Part shown: in pieces, positions 52,573-60,982 of the stretch
How the letters are laid out: each line of letters begins with the position of its first letter
Numbering within the stretch: the stretch's first letter is position 1
Origin: Bacteriovorax sp. MedPE-SWde
GTDB taxonomy: Bacteria; Bdellovibrionota; Bacteriovoracia; Bacteriovoracales; Bacteriovoracaceae
Assembly (NCBI GenBank): GCA_001874305.1
Contig: MPCU01000002.1
Span: 124,001-188,000 of the forward strand
Direction: 5' to 3'
DNA: 64,000 bases
The notes under the pieces: model-generated
Database searches by the model: none
Told to the model about the DNA's origin: nothing
The model's input: only the letters and a program-made list of their open reading frames with translations
Made by a program: the position numbers and the translations under genes

Positions 52573-53263
52573 ATTAAATAATGTACCGCTATACTTAATT
52601 GTATTTGCTGGACTTATCACTGGGCTTACAGGCTCAGTTCACTGCACAGGAATGTGTGGAGGTTTAGTTACGGCCCTAACAAGATCCAAGATGGGGATTA
52701 TGAGCTATCACACGGGTAGACTCTTAGGATATGTCTCACTTGGAGTTATTATTCCCCTACTTGGAATTGAAGCTCTTGGAATAAGAAATAATCAGTACCT
52801 TTCAATGTTTGCAGCTGCTTCACTTGGGCTGACTTTCATATTCATAGGTCTTAAAAGCATTTTTAAGTGGCAAATGAGTTTCTCTTTCCATAAGAAACTT
52901 GAAGGTCTTAACCAAAGTATATGGAGAACACTCTTTGAAAAATTAAAGAGAAAAGATCTGCTTAGAAGTTTTCTAGGAGGAAGTGCAAGCGTTCTTCTAC
53001 CATGTGGACTTTTATGGACTGTAATAATTCTCTCTTTAACAGCAACTAGCCCCCTCACCGCTTTGACATTTATCATTAGCTTTTGGGTGGGTACAACTCC
53101 TGCGTTGAGTTTTGCACCAGGACTAATTCAAAAGTTTCTATTACCATTACAGAAGAAATTACCAAGAACAGTTCCTATATTCTTTATACTCATAGGAATT
53201 ATAACAATATCAACTCGTGTATACGCACTAATTGCTCAGACAGGGGCCCCAGCATGTCATTAG
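52553..53263 (+). CDS. TauE/SafE-like membrane protein, COG2836 type, of the cbb3 cluster
   Basis: 236 residues with about six membrane segments, an N-terminal motif SVHCTGMCGGLV with two Cys and a His, and a second VLLPCGLLW segment, typical of the cytochrome-c-biogenesis-like COG2836 proteins that often accompany ccoNOQP/ccoGHIS. A TTG start is used, with AGAGG at good spacing, inside the end of ccoG (20-base overlap). It is likely involved in copper or heme delivery to the oxidase; the exact substrate is unknown. Confidence 0.88.
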   Translation: MLDQLTELNNVPLYLIVFAGLITGLTGSVHCTGMCGGLVTALTRSKMGIMSYHTGRLLGYVSLGVIIPLLGIEALGIRNNQYLSMFAAASLGLTFIFIGLKSIFKWQMSFSFHKKLEGLNQSIWRTLFEKLKRKDLLRSFLGGSASVLLPCGLLWTVIILSLTATSPLTALTFIISFWVGTTPALSFAPGLIQKFLLPLQKKLPRTVPIFFILIGIITISTRVYALIAQTGAPACH

Positions 53264-53424
53264 ATAATAAATATAACGTAGATAACGAAACACCAGTAGA
53301 GAAGAGAAAAGTAGCATCACCTAAGTCTGATCTTGACGGATTCTTCTTTCATTTACTACTCGTTACAGTCGTTTTTATATTTCCATTAACATTAGTTATT
53401 CTCACTGTGATGTTTTGGAGTTAA
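53254..53424 (+). CDS. Small single-span membrane protein ending the cbb3 cluster
   Basis: 56 residues; its ATG overlaps the stop of the TauE/SafE-like gene. The first 30 residues are polar and charged, followed by one membrane segment (FFFHLLLVTVVFIFPLTLVILTV) and a short end. No family is recognised. Its overlap and position argue for a role in oxidase assembly or stability. It is not CcoH, which is longer and has a periplasmic domain. Confidence 0.65.
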   Translation: MSLDNKYNVDNETPVEKRKVASPKSDLDGFFFHLLLVTVVFIFPLTLVILTVMFWS

Positions 53425-53433
53425 ACTAGTGCT

Positions 53434-54060
53434 ATGAAAGCACTAATCATTGGCGCAACAGGCCTTGTTGGCTCAAAGCTACTTAGAATACTCAAAGAAG
53501 ATTCATACTATGAATCAATTACTGCCTACGGAAGAAATCTAAGCGCCATTGAAGACTTATCAGACAAGAATATATTTATTAAGTCCTACACCAATGCCCA
53601 AGATATAAACTTCTCACAATTTGATCATGTTTACTGCTGTGTTGGCACTACTATTAAAAAGGCGGGATCAAAGGACAACTTTCAAAGTGTCGATTTGAAA
53701 ATACCCTATGAAGTAGCAAAGCATTGTGAAAAACAAAGTATTAAAAAGCTCGTTATTATTTCCGCTCTTGGAAGTAATTCAAACTCCCGAATATTTTATA
53801 ATAGAGTTAAAGGCCAGATGGAAGAGTCATGTAGTGCGGCCTTTCCCAAAGTTAATTTTGTAAGACCATCCCTCCTACTCGGAGAAAGGGATGAAGGCCG
53901 AATAGCGGAAGGGCTAGGACAATTCCTTATGCCTCTACTTAATCCACTAATGCAAGGTCCTATTAAAAAGTTTAGAGCTATTGATGCGCGTGATGTTGCC
54001 AGGGCCATGTTTGAAATTGCCAAGTATGGAAAAACTCATACTGATATCGAATATATTTAA
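53434..54060 (+). CDS. NAD(P)-binding Rossmann protein, TIP30/HTATIP2-like
   Basis: 208 residues with GATGLVGSKLL (cofactor loop), a Y-C-C-V-G-T segment and the Y-x3-K pair in FYNRVKGQMEE, as in atypical SDR proteins of the TIP30/HTATIP2 group. Function is unknown; members bind NADPH and may act as reductases or chaperone-like factors. It begins nine bases after the small membrane-protein gene, so it may be on the same transcript, but the function seems unrelated. Confidence 0.85.
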   Translation: MKALIIGATGLVGSKLLRILKEDSYYESITAYGRNLSAIEDLSDKNIFIKSYTNAQDINFSQFDHVYCCVGTTIKKAGSKDNFQSVDLKIPYEVAKHCEKQSIKKLVIISALGSNSNSRIFYNRVKGQMEESCSAAFPKVNFVRPSLLLGERDEGRIAEGLGQFLMPLLNPLMQGPIKKFRAIDARDVARAMFEIAKYGKTHTDIEYI

Positions 54061-54149
54061 ATAATACTCCTTTATCTATTTAAAGTTCTCTCTTAGAATA
54101 AATATAAACAATTTATAAGAAATAGCTATTCATAAACCAGGGAGGGACA

Positions 54150-54914
54150 ATGAATTGGAGAAGTATTCTCATAGCTTCTGCTATAGGTCTGAGCATATCG
54201 GCCAATGCTGCAACTTGGAGCGAAACAACAATCTCTTATTTAAGAGGAAGTAACTTCGCAAACTCTTTTGAAGACAATAATAGAAGTGAGCTTTCATTTG
54301 AACATGCCAGTGGATTTAAATATGGCGATAACTTTTTCTGGTTAGATGTATCGGATTCTCAATCCTCAAGTCGATCTACAGATACCGAATTATATGGAGA
54401 ATGGTCTCCCCGCTTCAGTGCAGGTAAAGTTCTAGGTTTTTATAATAAAGATAGATTAGTACAGGATGTTCTCTTATCCGGTACTTTAGAGTTTGGTAGA
54501 AGTGCCGTAGTATCTAGAGCAAGGCTCTATGGTTTTGGACTAGACTTTAATATTCCTCATTTTAGCTATTTTCAATACAATCTCTATATAAGAGATAATA
54601 TGGATAAAACAGGGACAACTTTTCAATCTACATTCGCCTATAAAGTACCATTCTCTATATCTAAGAAAATCAAAATTAATTACTCTGCTTACGTTGATAT
54701 TGTTCACGGCGAAGAAGGGACAGACTCAGACTCAACAATTGTCGAAGCTTATTGGCATACTGGTCAAGTTGTAACTCTAGATCTTGGCGCTCTTTGGGGT
54801 GTAGAAAACGTAATTCATACAGGATTTAAGTACCAATATTGGAATAGAAAATACGGCGCAAAGAGTGGACCAGTAGAAAACAACTTAAAATGGATGATCA
54901 AATGGGTATTATAA
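54150..54914 (+). CDS. Tsx/OmpK-like outer-membrane nucleoside channel
   Basis: 254 residues with signal peptide (MNWRSILIASAIGLSISANA) and strand-rich body; LSFEHASGFKYGDNFFWLDVSDS is the characteristic segment of the Tsx/OmpK (DUF5020-like) family, whose members pass nucleosides across the outer membrane. The C-terminal strand ends in KWVL rather than Phe. It has a strong ribosome site (AGGGAGG). Its end overlaps the start of a periplasmic binding protein gene, suggesting a linked uptake role. Confidence 0.88.
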   Translation: MNWRSILIASAIGLSISANAATWSETTISYLRGSNFANSFEDNNRSELSFEHASGFKYGDNFFWLDVSDSQSSSRSTDTELYGEWSPRFSAGKVLGFYNKDRLVQDVLLSGTLEFGRSAVVSRARLYGFGLDFNIPHFSYFQYNLYIRDNMDKTGTTFQSTFAYKVPFSISKKIKINYSAYVDIVHGEEGTDSDSTIVEAYWHTGQVVTLDLGALWGVENVIHTGFKYQYWNRKYGAKSGPVENNLKWMIKWVL

Positions 54915-55630
54915 TAAATAAAGTAGTTAAATTATGTCTATCTCTCACACTGGCCTTAACCATTACTTCGACCCAAGCAGATACTTTCTCTGTTGGAGTA
55001 GAAGTTCTAGACTACTCACCTTTTTATTCAGGTAAAGGTAGGGCATACAATGGAATGAGTAGAGAAATACTTGATGCGTACTCTAGCGACAAAGGTCACT
55101 CATTCAGCTACGCTCCTACTAAAATTGAAAAACTCTATGACAACTACTTCACAGGTGTCGTTGATTTCAAGTTTCCTGACAATCCAAACTGGAAAGCAGA
55201 TAAGAAAAAAGGAAAAGATATCATATATTCTTCTCCAGTTATTATCACAAAAGTTGGTGTCATAGTTTTAAAGGGTAATGAAGCTGCAACTTTAAAAAAG
55301 GTTGGAACAGTAACAGGTTTTACTCCATGGTCACTTCTTGGAGATATTAAAGCTGGAAAGTTGAAGTTAGTAAAAGCTACAGCAATGAGAAAGTTATTAA
55401 AAATGTTATCTACAGGTAAAATTGACGGAATATACGGAAGTATTGATGTTGTTAACTTTCACAGTAAGAAGCTTGGAAAGGAGTTTAAATTTTCTAATAA
55501 GTATACTCCAAGTGAAGATAAGTTCCACTTTTCATCATTCAGTAAAAAGAATGTTATAAAAGATTTTAACGCTTGGCTAGAAGCGAATAAATCAAAAGTT
55601 CAAAGTATAAAAGATAAGTATTTTAAATAA
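54902..55630 (+). CDS. Periplasmic solute-binding-like protein (SBP_bac_3 type)
   Basis: 242 residues from the ATG at 54902; the frame can begin at 54890, but GGATGA lies at better spacing before 54902 and the signal peptide (VVKLCLSLTLALTITSTQA) then has normal length. The body has the small-binding-protein pattern (SREILDAYSSDKGHSFSYAPTKIEKLYDNYF, VVDFKFPDNPNW, VGTVTGFTPWSLL, LLKMLSTGKIDGIYGSIDVVN). No ABC permease or ATPase is adjacent. It overlaps the Tsx-like gene by 13 bases and may be an orphan receptor. Ligand unknown. Confidence 0.78.
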   Translation: MGIIINKVVKLCLSLTLALTITSTQADTFSVGVEVLDYSPFYSGKGRAYNGMSREILDAYSSDKGHSFSYAPTKIEKLYDNYFTGVVDFKFPDNPNWKADKKKGKDIIYSSPVIITKVGVIVLKGNEAATLKKVGTVTGFTPWSLLGDIKAGKLKLVKATAMRKLLKMLSTGKIDGIYGSIDVVNFHSKKLGKEFKFSNKYTPSEDKFHFSSFSKKNVIKDFNAWLEANKSKVQSIKDKYFK

Positions 55631-55636
55631 GCCATT

Positions 55637-55666
55637 TACCAGAAGTGTTAATCATCACTTCTGGTA
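55637..55666. terminator. Terminator-like perfect inverted repeat after the binding-protein gene
   Basis: TACCAGAAGTG (55637-55647) pairs with CACTTCTGGTA (55656-55666) around an eight-base loop, followed by a pyrimidine-rich stretch (CTCCTCTATCTCTTTTT). Confidence 0.78.
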
Positions 55667-55732
55667 CTCCTCTATCTCTTTTTACATTTCATAAAGCTAT
55701 GCTAATATCTTGAAAAAACATTGGGATATACT

Positions 55733-56410
55733 ATGCTACTTTCTAAAATTATATACTACTTCGTACGTCTACTTAACTCGACATATAGGTATCGCTACGC
55801 TGGTGTTGAAAACTTAAATAATGCCAAGAAACTTGGACCTAATGGGAACTACCTTCTTGGCGTCTGGCACCAAAATCTTTTACATGGAATAATGGCACAA
55901 ATAGGACAAAGGCATGTTTGTATTGTTTCCAAATCTAAAGATGCTGATCCTGTAAATTACACATTAGAGTGCTTAGGCCAAAAAGTTGTTCGCGGTAGCT
56001 CGAAGAATAAAGCAGGTGTCGACAAAGGTGGAAAGGCCGCAAAAGAAGAAATGATTACTGAGCTATCTAGTGGACTTCCAGGTGCAGTAACTATTGATGG
56101 GCCAAAGGGTCCTGCTCGAGAAGTTAAGCCAGGTATCGTAGATATGGCCAGAAAATCACAGACACCTCTTATACCATTCATACCGGTTCCGGAAAGCTAC
56201 TGGAGTTTTAAGAGTTGGGATAGATTCAAGTTACCAAAACCTTTTTCAAGAATTGTTGTCTATTACGGCGAACCAATTATTGTGACGAATAAAACAGAAG
56301 CATGTTTTGAAGACGCAAGAGTGAAGCTAGAAACGGGCCTTATTGATCTTGAGCCTAAGGCCTATGCAGAGTTCTCAAATTGGAAGAAACTTGAAAAAAT
56401 GTACTACTAG
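55733..56410 (+). CDS. DUF374 lysophospholipid acyltransferase family protein
   Basis: 225 residues from the ATG at 55733, with GGGA upstream; a TTG at 55721 is the longer option. It has WHQN (acyltransferase HX4D region variant), VSKSKDADP, VRGSSKNKAGVDKGG and TIDGPKGPAREVKPG, the ordered DUF374 signatures. Such proteins are related to LpxL-type acyltransferases and act in lipid or lipid A metabolism at the inner membrane. Substrate unknown. Its stop overlaps the convergent exporter gene by four bases. Confidence 0.9.
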   Translation: MLLSKIIYYFVRLLNSTYRYRYAGVENLNNAKKLGPNGNYLLGVWHQNLLHGIMAQIGQRHVCIVSKSKDADPVNYTLECLGQKVVRGSSKNKAGVDKGGKAAKEEMITELSSGLPGAVTIDGPKGPAREVKPGIVDMARKSQTPLIPFIPVPESYWSFKSWDRFKLPKPFSRIVVYYGEPIIVTNKTEACFEDARVKLETGLIDLEPKAYAEFSNWKKLEKMYY

Positions 56411-57621
56411 AGACTTCTTCTAGGGTTCACAAGAACATTGGCCAAGAATAATCCCGCTACAATAGTTATAGCGATAATAAACATTTGAAAGCCAATTCCT
56501 AGACCTTGCGAATATTTAGTTTCAAAGATTAAGTTAACTCCACGAAAACCAATTGAGCCAGGAACTAAGAAAATGATTCCAGGCAATAATGGAATCATTG
56601 CAGGTCTATTATAAATTCTAGCAAAGATATTACTTCCAGCACCAACAACAAGTCCTGCAATAAAAATTGATAAGACCCCTGAGAGAAACCATCCTGATAC
56701 TTTTATCGCAAAGATAGCACTCAGACCACTTAAGAGAATCCACTTAAAGTCTTTCGGTCTCGCTTTAAAAATTATAGTAAATGCGAGAGAGCCCACAACG
56801 ATCGCAGGAATAATCCAAAAGTCAGGAAGTGGAAAAGACATATCTGGAGCAAGAGATGAAAAGAAGAACTTTCCAGTCTGTATACCGGCCATAACACCGA
56901 AGGAAATTTTAAAAAAATCGACAATAGCACCCATAAAACGAGCAGTACCTGAAACAAGATTCTTTGCTGCAAGTTCAACCATTGCAATCGTTAAACTAAG
57001 ACCAGGAATAATGACAATTAAAGAGGCCATCAAAACAATTTGAAAATGCGTTGAAGGAAATGCGTACTTCATAATATAGGCCAAGACTGTACAAACAAAT
57101 GCCGCAACAAATTCAAAGATATTCGAAAAGTCCTCAGACTTAGAAGTTAACATCCCCACAAGGCCCAGCACTGAACCTACAGTAAACGCAAAACTTGCAT
57201 CAATAAAGCTTCCACCAAAAATGATTGCCAGAGCAAGCGAAGTAAGCCCAAAGGCAATAGTTGTAATTGTTTTATTATAGCGATCAGAAGATAATTTTAC
57301 TTTATCAAGAAACTTAATCCCCTTGTCTATACTAAGTTTTCCATCACAAACCTCATCAGCAATGTGGTCAACGGCACTAAGTTTAGCAAGATTTACTTCA
57401 CCTGGTGAGACTCGAATATGACGTGTCACTTGACCATCTTCAGTATCTATTGAGACCGCTAAATATGTCGGAGTAGAAAAGAAGTTTCCAGTAATACCAA
57501 GAGAGTTAGCAATATTTGTTAGGGCCAATTCGAGACGAGGAGCATTTGTTCCGTAGCGATGAAATGCGCTACCTAGTTTCATTATAAAATCAACTTTATT
57601 ACTTAACTCAACGTCTTTCAT
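56407..57621 (-). CDS. Threonine/serine exporter family protein (ThrE)
   Basis: 404 residues in one chain: an N-terminal soluble DUF1212-type domain (1-125; HRYGTNAPRLELALTNIANSLGI, FFSTPTYLAVSI) followed by five membrane segments, then a second ThrE_2/DUF3815-like set of five (from about 265; FWIIPAIVVGSLAFTIIF, IFLVPGSIGFRG). In many bacteria the two parts are separate genes (YjjP/YjjB); here they are fused as in corynebacterial ThrE. It exports small neutral amino acids or dicarboxylates. Transcription likely continues from the preceding gene at 58098. Confidence 0.92.
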   Translation of the reverse strand: MKDVELSNKVDFIMKLGSAFHRYGTNAPRLELALTNIANSLGITGNFFSTPTYLAVSIDTEDGQVTRHIRVSPGEVNLAKLSAVDHIADEVCDGKLSIDKGIKFLDKVKLSSDRYNKTITTIAFGLTSLALAIIFGGSFIDASFAFTVGSVLGLVGMLTSKSEDFSNIFEFVAAFVCTVLAYIMKYAFPSTHFQIVLMASLIVIIPGLSLTIAMVELAAKNLVSGTARFMGAIVDFFKISFGVMAGIQTGKFFFSSLAPDMSFPLPDFWIIPAIVVGSLAFTIIFKARPKDFKWILLSGLSAIFAIKVSGWFLSGVLSIFIAGLVVGAGSNIFARIYNRPAMIPLLPGIIFLVPGSIGFRGVNLIFETKYSQGLGIGFQMFIIAITIVAGLFLANVLVNPRRSL

Positions 57622-57627
57622 AACAAC

Positions 57628-58098
57628 CTACTTCTGGCATGCTCTGATTTTCTTTAATAATTCAGTGTCTTCTTTTTCTAATAATGGTCTTAAATAGTTC
57701 ACGATAGAGGAATTCGATCTCATGATATCAACAAGACGGCAGAGATAGTTTAAATCGTTAGACTCTCCAACGAGTGACCAACCTTCAACGTCGTACTTAG
57801 TGCCAAAAAAGAGTTTATATAGAAGTTCTCTATACTCTAGTCTTACAGTTTGTCCCGTCTGCTTAACAAGCTGTTCTCCTAAAGCATCATCATGAATTGA
57901 GAATTGCCAAGTCAGCTCATCCCCACTTCCTAAGTCCAGAGTTCCCTCATAGGTTTTAAATAGAACACCTTTTTGAGATAGCTTTACGAGCTTTCCTGAT
58001 CGCACACCATGCGAAAAGCTGTATTGGACAACACCATATGAAATAGCACCGAGAATAATAAAAATAACGACAAAAGCGCCAATAATCTTACGCTTCAT
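57628..58098 (-). CDS. Small membrane-anchored protein of unknown function
   Basis: 156 residues from the ATG at 58098, preceded by GGAG; a longer frame starts at 58110. One N-terminal membrane segment (IIGAFVVIFIILGAISYGVVQYSF) and a beta-rich domain containing HGVRSGKLVKLSQKGVLFKTYEGTLDL, a segment I recall from a conserved hypothetical family sometimes mislabelled 6-phosphogluconate dehydrogenase. It is not a dehydrogenase. Precedes the exporter gene by six bases in the same orientation. Confidence 0.72.
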   Translation of the reverse strand: MKRKIIGAFVVIFIILGAISYGVVQYSFSHGVRSGKLVKLSQKGVLFKTYEGTLDLGSGDELTWQFSIHDDALGEQLVKQTGQTVRLEYRELLYKLFFGTKYDVEGWSLVGESNDLNYLCRLVDIMRSNSSIVNYLRPLLEKEDTELLKKIRACQK

Positions 58099-58110
58099 GC
58101 GCAACTCCAT

Positions 58111-58312
58111 GGAAAATTAGTTAGATACCTATGAAATTTTAAATAATAAACAAAGTTTTGTAAAAGGTATTAGTGACTAACTATATTATTAATAACTTAT
58201 ACCCGACCCCTCCAGTCCGTCTTAAGACGATTCTACTTTATCAATACTTCTAAATAATTTACTCTTAGAATAGGTAGAACTCTTTTTAGTAACCTGTAAT
58301 ATCGAGGATTTA
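58111..58312. other. Intergenic region with a 12-base palindrome
   Basis: This 202-base gap separates the divergent anchored-protein gene and the antiporter gene and should carry both promoters. It contains CGTCTTAAGACG at 58218-58229, a perfect palindrome that could be an operator. No other structure or coding frame is seen. Confidence 0.4.
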
Positions 58313-60046
58313 TTGCAAACAACTGATATGCTCAACGCTCTAAGTGAAACAGTTCCTGTTCTTGGAGTCACATTACTACTTTGCTTGATGGTCGGAAAGA
58401 TCTCTAAGAAGCTTGGGATACCAAAGGTATCAGGATATATCGTTCTAGGTGCCATTCTAGGGCCAGGTGTATTTGATTTTCTCACACATAGCTTTACTAA
58501 CTCGTTTAGTTTCTTCAATGAGCTGGCACTTGGGCTCATTCTCTTTAATATTGGTGGCGAATTTAATAAGAAATTAATATCTAGTATGAAGAGAGATCAA
58601 ATCCTCTACTCGATCTTCTCTGTTCAGCTTGTCGTTGCTTTTGTATTTGTTTTCTTCTTTATATTACTCTTTTTAACGACCAATATGCCGTTAATGCATC
58701 AGCTCATACTTTCCTTATTTCTAGGGCTAGTGGCGGTTGAGGCCGCTCCTCCGACCACCTTACTTGTAATAAAAGAATATAATGCCAAAGGTCTCTTAAC
58801 ACTCTCTATAAAAGTTTACTTAGCATTCGCGACAATCACTGCAGTTGTCGGTACATTAGTTCTCACAAAGTTTTTAGAGTTCTATAGTTTCTGGGAAGTT
58901 GCTAATAGTGGATCCTACATGCTCTTTGCTGAAGCAGCATGGAATATTCTAGGCTCAGTAATCTTTGGTATAGCAATCGGCTTTCTTCTTAGTTACTTTG
59001 AAAGGTTTGAAACTAAAGTTGGAAATATTCTCTTTGCAATTATCGCCGCAATTCTATTTGGTCAATCTCTTGCTTATTACTTAAAAGTAGACTCCCTTCT
59101 AATCAGTCTCTTTCTTGGATTTACTGTCGCCAATGCTTCAAGTGTTGGTGAAAAAATTCATGAGTCTATTAAAGATATTGGAGGCTCTATTTATGCCCTC
59201 TTCTTTGTTCTTGCCGGTACACATATCGAATTTGGAAAGCTTGTTTCTGGAGTAGGACTTCTTGGAGTATTCTATGTTGTGGCACGTATTGGTGGAATTT
59301 TTATGGCCTCATTTACCGCCAGCTACATATTAAGAATTAAAGATAAGAGCATAAAGTATTATCACGGATTCGGAGTTATCTCTCACGCCGGTGCTGCCCT
59401 AGCAATAGTTAGTAAAGTTAAACTACATAACGAAGAATCGGCGCAAATGATTTTCAATATCGTTGTTGCAAGTATCTTTGTCTTCGAATTACTCGGACCA
59501 TTTCTCTTAAAGCTAGCTCTCTATAAATCTGAAGAAATTCCCTCTTGGAACCCAATGAAGGATAAGACAAGTAAACTGAAGCTAGAGTTTAGGGATATTC
59601 TTCAACACTTCAGGCAAAATATAGCTCCAGTTAAGAAAGAAGAAGCTAAGAAAGATTCCATACAGAGTTTAATTAATACAGACATTATTGCAATTCAAGC
59701 AGATGCCAACCTTGAAAGTATCAAAACATATATTGATGACCATCTTGTTCTCTACCCTGTTGTTGATAAGGACCATTGTTACTTAGGTACTCTTAACAAT
59801 AATTCAATCAAGAGAATCCTTGAAAAGAAAGAGGATGACCCTCTCGTTACGGCCCACTCTCTTATAGGTGAATCTGTATTTATTCCATCAAATAGTACAA
59901 CAAGAGGGGCCAAGGATATTTTCTCTATGACGCAGAAGGAAGTATTGCCAGTCGTAAACCCTGTAAATCGCGTTCTGGTTGGTATAATCTTTCAAAAAGA
60001 TGTTCTTGTCTCACTTAGTCATGGTGAAAAACACTTTGATGAATGA
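58313..60046 (+). CDS. CPA2 cation:proton antiporter with C-terminal CBS domains
   Basis: 577 residues. The first 390 form a Kef/CPA2-type membrane domain with about 12 segments (LGIPKVSGYIVLGAILGPGVFD, LILFNIGGEF, GVISHAGAALAIV). A cytosolic part follows with two CBS motifs (about 455-575; DIIAIQADANLESIKTYI, GESVFIPSNSTTRGAKDIF), replacing the usual RCK/TrkA-N domain of Kef. TTG at 58313 was kept as start because GAGG lies 5-7 bases upstream; an ATG at 58328 has no such site. It probably exchanges K+ or Na+ for H+, with adenine-nucleotide control through CBS. Confidence 0.88.
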   Translation: MQTTDMLNALSETVPVLGVTLLLCLMVGKISKKLGIPKVSGYIVLGAILGPGVFDFLTHSFTNSFSFFNELALGLILFNIGGEFNKKLISSMKRDQILYSIFSVQLVVAFVFVFFFILLFLTTNMPLMHQLILSLFLGLVAVEAAPPTTLLVIKEYNAKGLLTLSIKVYLAFATITAVVGTLVLTKFLEFYSFWEVANSGSYMLFAEAAWNILGSVIFGIAIGFLLSYFERFETKVGNILFAIIAAILFGQSLAYYLKVDSLLISLFLGFTVANASSVGEKIHESIKDIGGSIYALFFVLAGTHIEFGKLVSGVGLLGVFYVVARIGGIFMASFTASYILRIKDKSIKYYHGFGVISHAGAALAIVSKVKLHNEESAQMIFNIVVASIFVFELLGPFLLKLALYKSEEIPSWNPMKDKTSKLKLEFRDILQHFRQNIAPVKKEEAKKDSIQSLINTDIIAIQADANLESIKTYIDDHLVLYPVVDKDHCYLGTLNNNSIKRILEKKEDDPLVTAHSLIGESVFIPSNSTTRGAKDIFSMTQKEVLPVVNPVNRVLVGIIFQKDVLVSLSHGEKHFDE

Positions 60047-60070
60047 TGTCATTTCATCTAGTATGCCCCT

Positions 60071-60706
60071 ATGACAGAAACCAATACGACAACTAAGACA
60101 CGCGCGGATCTCCACCTTCCAAGAAGGTTCTTTCACCTAAGTATGGGGATGTCCTGTGGACTTATATATAAGCACTATTTAACTCACCAGCAGGCGATTC
60201 ATATACTTGGAATTGCGACATGTATATTCTATGTCTATGAACAAATAAGAATTAAGTACCCAGAGTTTAGAAGTATCTTTTCGAAGGTTTCAAACTACCT
60301 TTTAAGAGCTGAGGAACAACTAAAAGAATCAGCATCAATCCCTTTTCTCATGGGTATTCTTCTAACGATTCTAACTTTTCCAAAATATATGGCGCTTGTC
60401 GCAATTTTCACTCTAGCGATTAGTGACCCATTTTCAGCTGTTATAGGAATAATGTTTGGAAAGACTAAGATCAAAGAACATAGATCTCTAGAAGGTTGTA
60501 TAGCATTCTTTGGATCAACATTTGTAGTTCACATTCTTGTTCTTTTTAGCCTCTACCCAGAAAGTAATATAAAGCTATTTTTCATATCTCTATTTAGTTC
60601 AATCATTGTCACTTGGTTTGATTACCTGGCACTTAAGATTGACGATAACCTTACAATTCCAATTGTAACGGCTTTATCACTTTGGATTATTACAGCGCTA
60701 TTTTAA
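60071..60706 (+). CDS. Polyprenol/dolichol kinase-like membrane protein (SEC59/COG0170 type)
   Basis: 211 residues with about six membrane segments and the CTP-transfer family marks: RRFFHLSMG near the start, DPFSAVIGIMFGKTKI and the SLEGCIAFF signature (HRSLEG). Related to dolichol, phytol and diacylglycerol kinases. It probably phosphorylates an isoprenoid or lipid alcohol with CTP. It follows the antiporter gene by 24 bases on the same strand. The 3' end overlaps the convergent small gene by nine bases. Confidence 0.85.
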   Translation: MTETNTTTKTRADLHLPRRFFHLSMGMSCGLIYKHYLTHQQAIHILGIATCIFYVYEQIRIKYPEFRSIFSKVSNYLLRAEEQLKESASIPFLMGILLTILTFPKYMALVAIFTLAISDPFSAVIGIMFGKTKIKEHRSLEGCIAFFGSTFVVHILVLFSLYPESNIKLFFISLFSSIIVTWFDYLALKIDDNLTIPIVTALSLWIITALF

Positions 60707-60958
60707 GAAACGTAACACCTTAGACTTAAGGGTTTTCTTATGAATACGTTTAAATTGAGGCTCTCCATCAATATCACTCTTTTCGACATGACCCTTCTTA
60801 CAAAGTTGGGTCAATATTGACTTAAGCTCATCCATCGTAAGATTTTCAATGAGAACTAAGTCCTTACTATCAATTGATATGAGAATATTTTCAATATTCA
60901 TCCATTCATAGAAAGAAAGATTTTCTAATAAAATATCTTGTGCGAGTTCTTTATCCAC
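60698..60958 (-). CDS. Small winged-helix-like protein of unknown function
   Basis: 86 residues, acidic N-terminal half, then LTMDELKSILTQLCKKGHVEKS, which looks like the recognition part of a winged helix, followed by a basic C-terminus (KRIHKKTLKSKVLRFLK). No family is recognised. Convergent overlap with the polyprenol-kinase-like gene and divergent from the hydrolase gene. A small DNA- or RNA-binding role is possible but unproven. Confidence 0.55.
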   Translation of the reverse strand: MDKELAQDILLENLSFYEWMNIENILISIDSKDLVLIENLTMDELKSILTQLCKKGHVEKSDIDGEPQFKRIHKKTLKSKVLRFLK

Positions 60959-60982
60959 TTTTCAATAGTATCCTTTTAAAAT

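Noticed and set aside
57628-58098. 6-phosphogluconate dehydrogenase
   Set aside because: Similar proteins carry this label in some annotations, but the 156-residue membrane-anchored protein has no Rossmann fold or catalytic motifs of that enzyme.
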